Made by a program: the position numbers and the translations under genes. A stretch of 64,000 bases of DNA from assembly GCA_964035015.1 (NCBI GenBank), contig OZ035997.1, positions 84,477,982 to 84,541,981 on the forward strand. Reading direction: 5' to 3'. Shown here piece by piece: positions 63,206-64,000 of this stretch (position 1 is its first letter; each line of letters starts with the position of its first letter). This DNA is from Corallium rubrum. Its lineage: Eukaryota > Cnidaria > Anthozoa > Scleralcyonacea > Coralliidae. Under the pieces are notes generated by a model, which was not told where the DNA came from, made no database searches, and worked only from the letters and a program-made list of their open reading frames with translations.

Positions 63206-64000
63206 ACTGTCTTAATCGTAAATATGTTCACCGCACCAACTTGTTTTAAATTGTATTTGGAAGAAAATCTAAGATAATGAAAAATGGCTTTTATATGCCT
63301 CCACGGTTGAATTATTGGTTATGCAATTTGAGCAATTACGTCACACGACGTTGTGGGAGAAAATCTGAACACGCAGAATCAGTCCACGGAGAGTAACTAC
63401 ACGACAATGCACCAATGAAGGAAAATTTCCAACGTTTGATTCATTTCAGTCAAAGCAATCCATAGATCTAGATGACTAATTTCCGTTTTCTCCCACATAC
63501 AATTTGTCACGTGTAGCGAGCGGAGCTTTAACACACACACATGCACACAACAGAGTTGGAGTGGAGAACAATTTAATAAAACAAAGTACAATTTAATTTT
63601 ATATAACAAAACCTTTCGTATGAACCTTACCCAAAGTAGGAAACTACGTCATTTACCTATTTTGTGGGAACGGCTAAACAGAGAGTTAATATTGGAGAGT
63701 TAAATCGGAGAGTTAAGATTTCGGAGAGTTCAATTTGAGCCACGCCCACGCTACGCCCGCTTTTCTCAACGACCACATCTAATTTCTTAACTCTCCCGAT
63801 GTTGTCTTTGGACTAACGTCAGAGAGTTAGTTTTAACTGAACTTTTTTCCTTCAAAAAGTAAAATAACACGCGGGAGTTAACTTTGTCTTAAGAATTTCT
63901 GAGTTCCGATACTAATAGTGTTACTTACCATCGAGTTATTTGGATTCAGGTAATACAGCGAAGATTCTAAAATTAGAGGTCTTTCTTGCCTTACTTTCGT
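63206..64000. other. Non-coding DNA with GGAGAGTTAA direct repeats
   Basis: Several GAGAGTTAA words lie at 63680-63735, and inverted TTAACTCTC near 63797 suggests a degenerate element. No gene was recognised at the right edge. Confidence 0.4.

Overview
This window looks like nuclear DNA from an animal, most likely an anthozoan cnidarian (a coral or close relative). The reasons are split genes with GT/AG introns, a PAN plus fibrinogen-related secreted protein of the type common in corals, a HEPN_DZIP3-type protein, Penelope-like and CR1/RTE-like retroelements, a tRNA-derived SINE, and a very high density of short inverted-repeat DNA transposons (MITEs). The species is inferred, not shown. There is no bacterial-type operon structure, no CRISPR array and no rRNA.

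Four host genes can be read. (1) An SPA17/RIIa-domain first exon on the minus strand at 812-965; the rest lies off the left edge. (2) A complete five-exon PAFAH1B2/3-type SGNH hydrolase on the plus strand (8128-24171, 224 codons), with catalytic Ser, Asp and His all present and introns packed with palindromic elements. (3) A secreted PAN/fibrinogen-related gene on the plus strand (32206-41337), with a 3' fragment duplicated at 62374-62588 and joined to a broken SINE. (4) A HEPN-coiled-coil-dsRBD gene on the minus strand (56949-52950). Its first dsRBD is split by a 1.9 kb foldback transposon flanked by a short target duplication. Without the insert and one duplication copy the frame would run for 691 codons.

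The remainder is mostly repeats. A decayed non-LTR retrotransposon lies at 2112-4735. Nested palindromes and tandem repeats fill 8.2-30.9 kb, including a 24-bp minisatellite whose monomer is itself a hairpin. A LINE 3' tail with expanded pentanucleotide satellites lies at 38.7-39.5 kb. Two head-to-head Penelope-like copies form a palindrome at 41.9-44.7 kb, and another Penelope-derived palindrome lies at 59.6-60.8 kb. Several MITE families occur more than once with visible target duplications (7, 8 or 9 bp). At least six loci carry a hammerhead-ribozyme-like core next to Penelope-type or other repeat sequence.

The most interesting locus is the HEPN/dsRBD gene. It joins a predicted RNase-type fold (intact RNxxxH motif) to four double-stranded-RNA-binding domains, which suggests an RNA-directed immune effector. 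It is interrupted by an element that would itself fold into long double-stranded RNA if transcribed.
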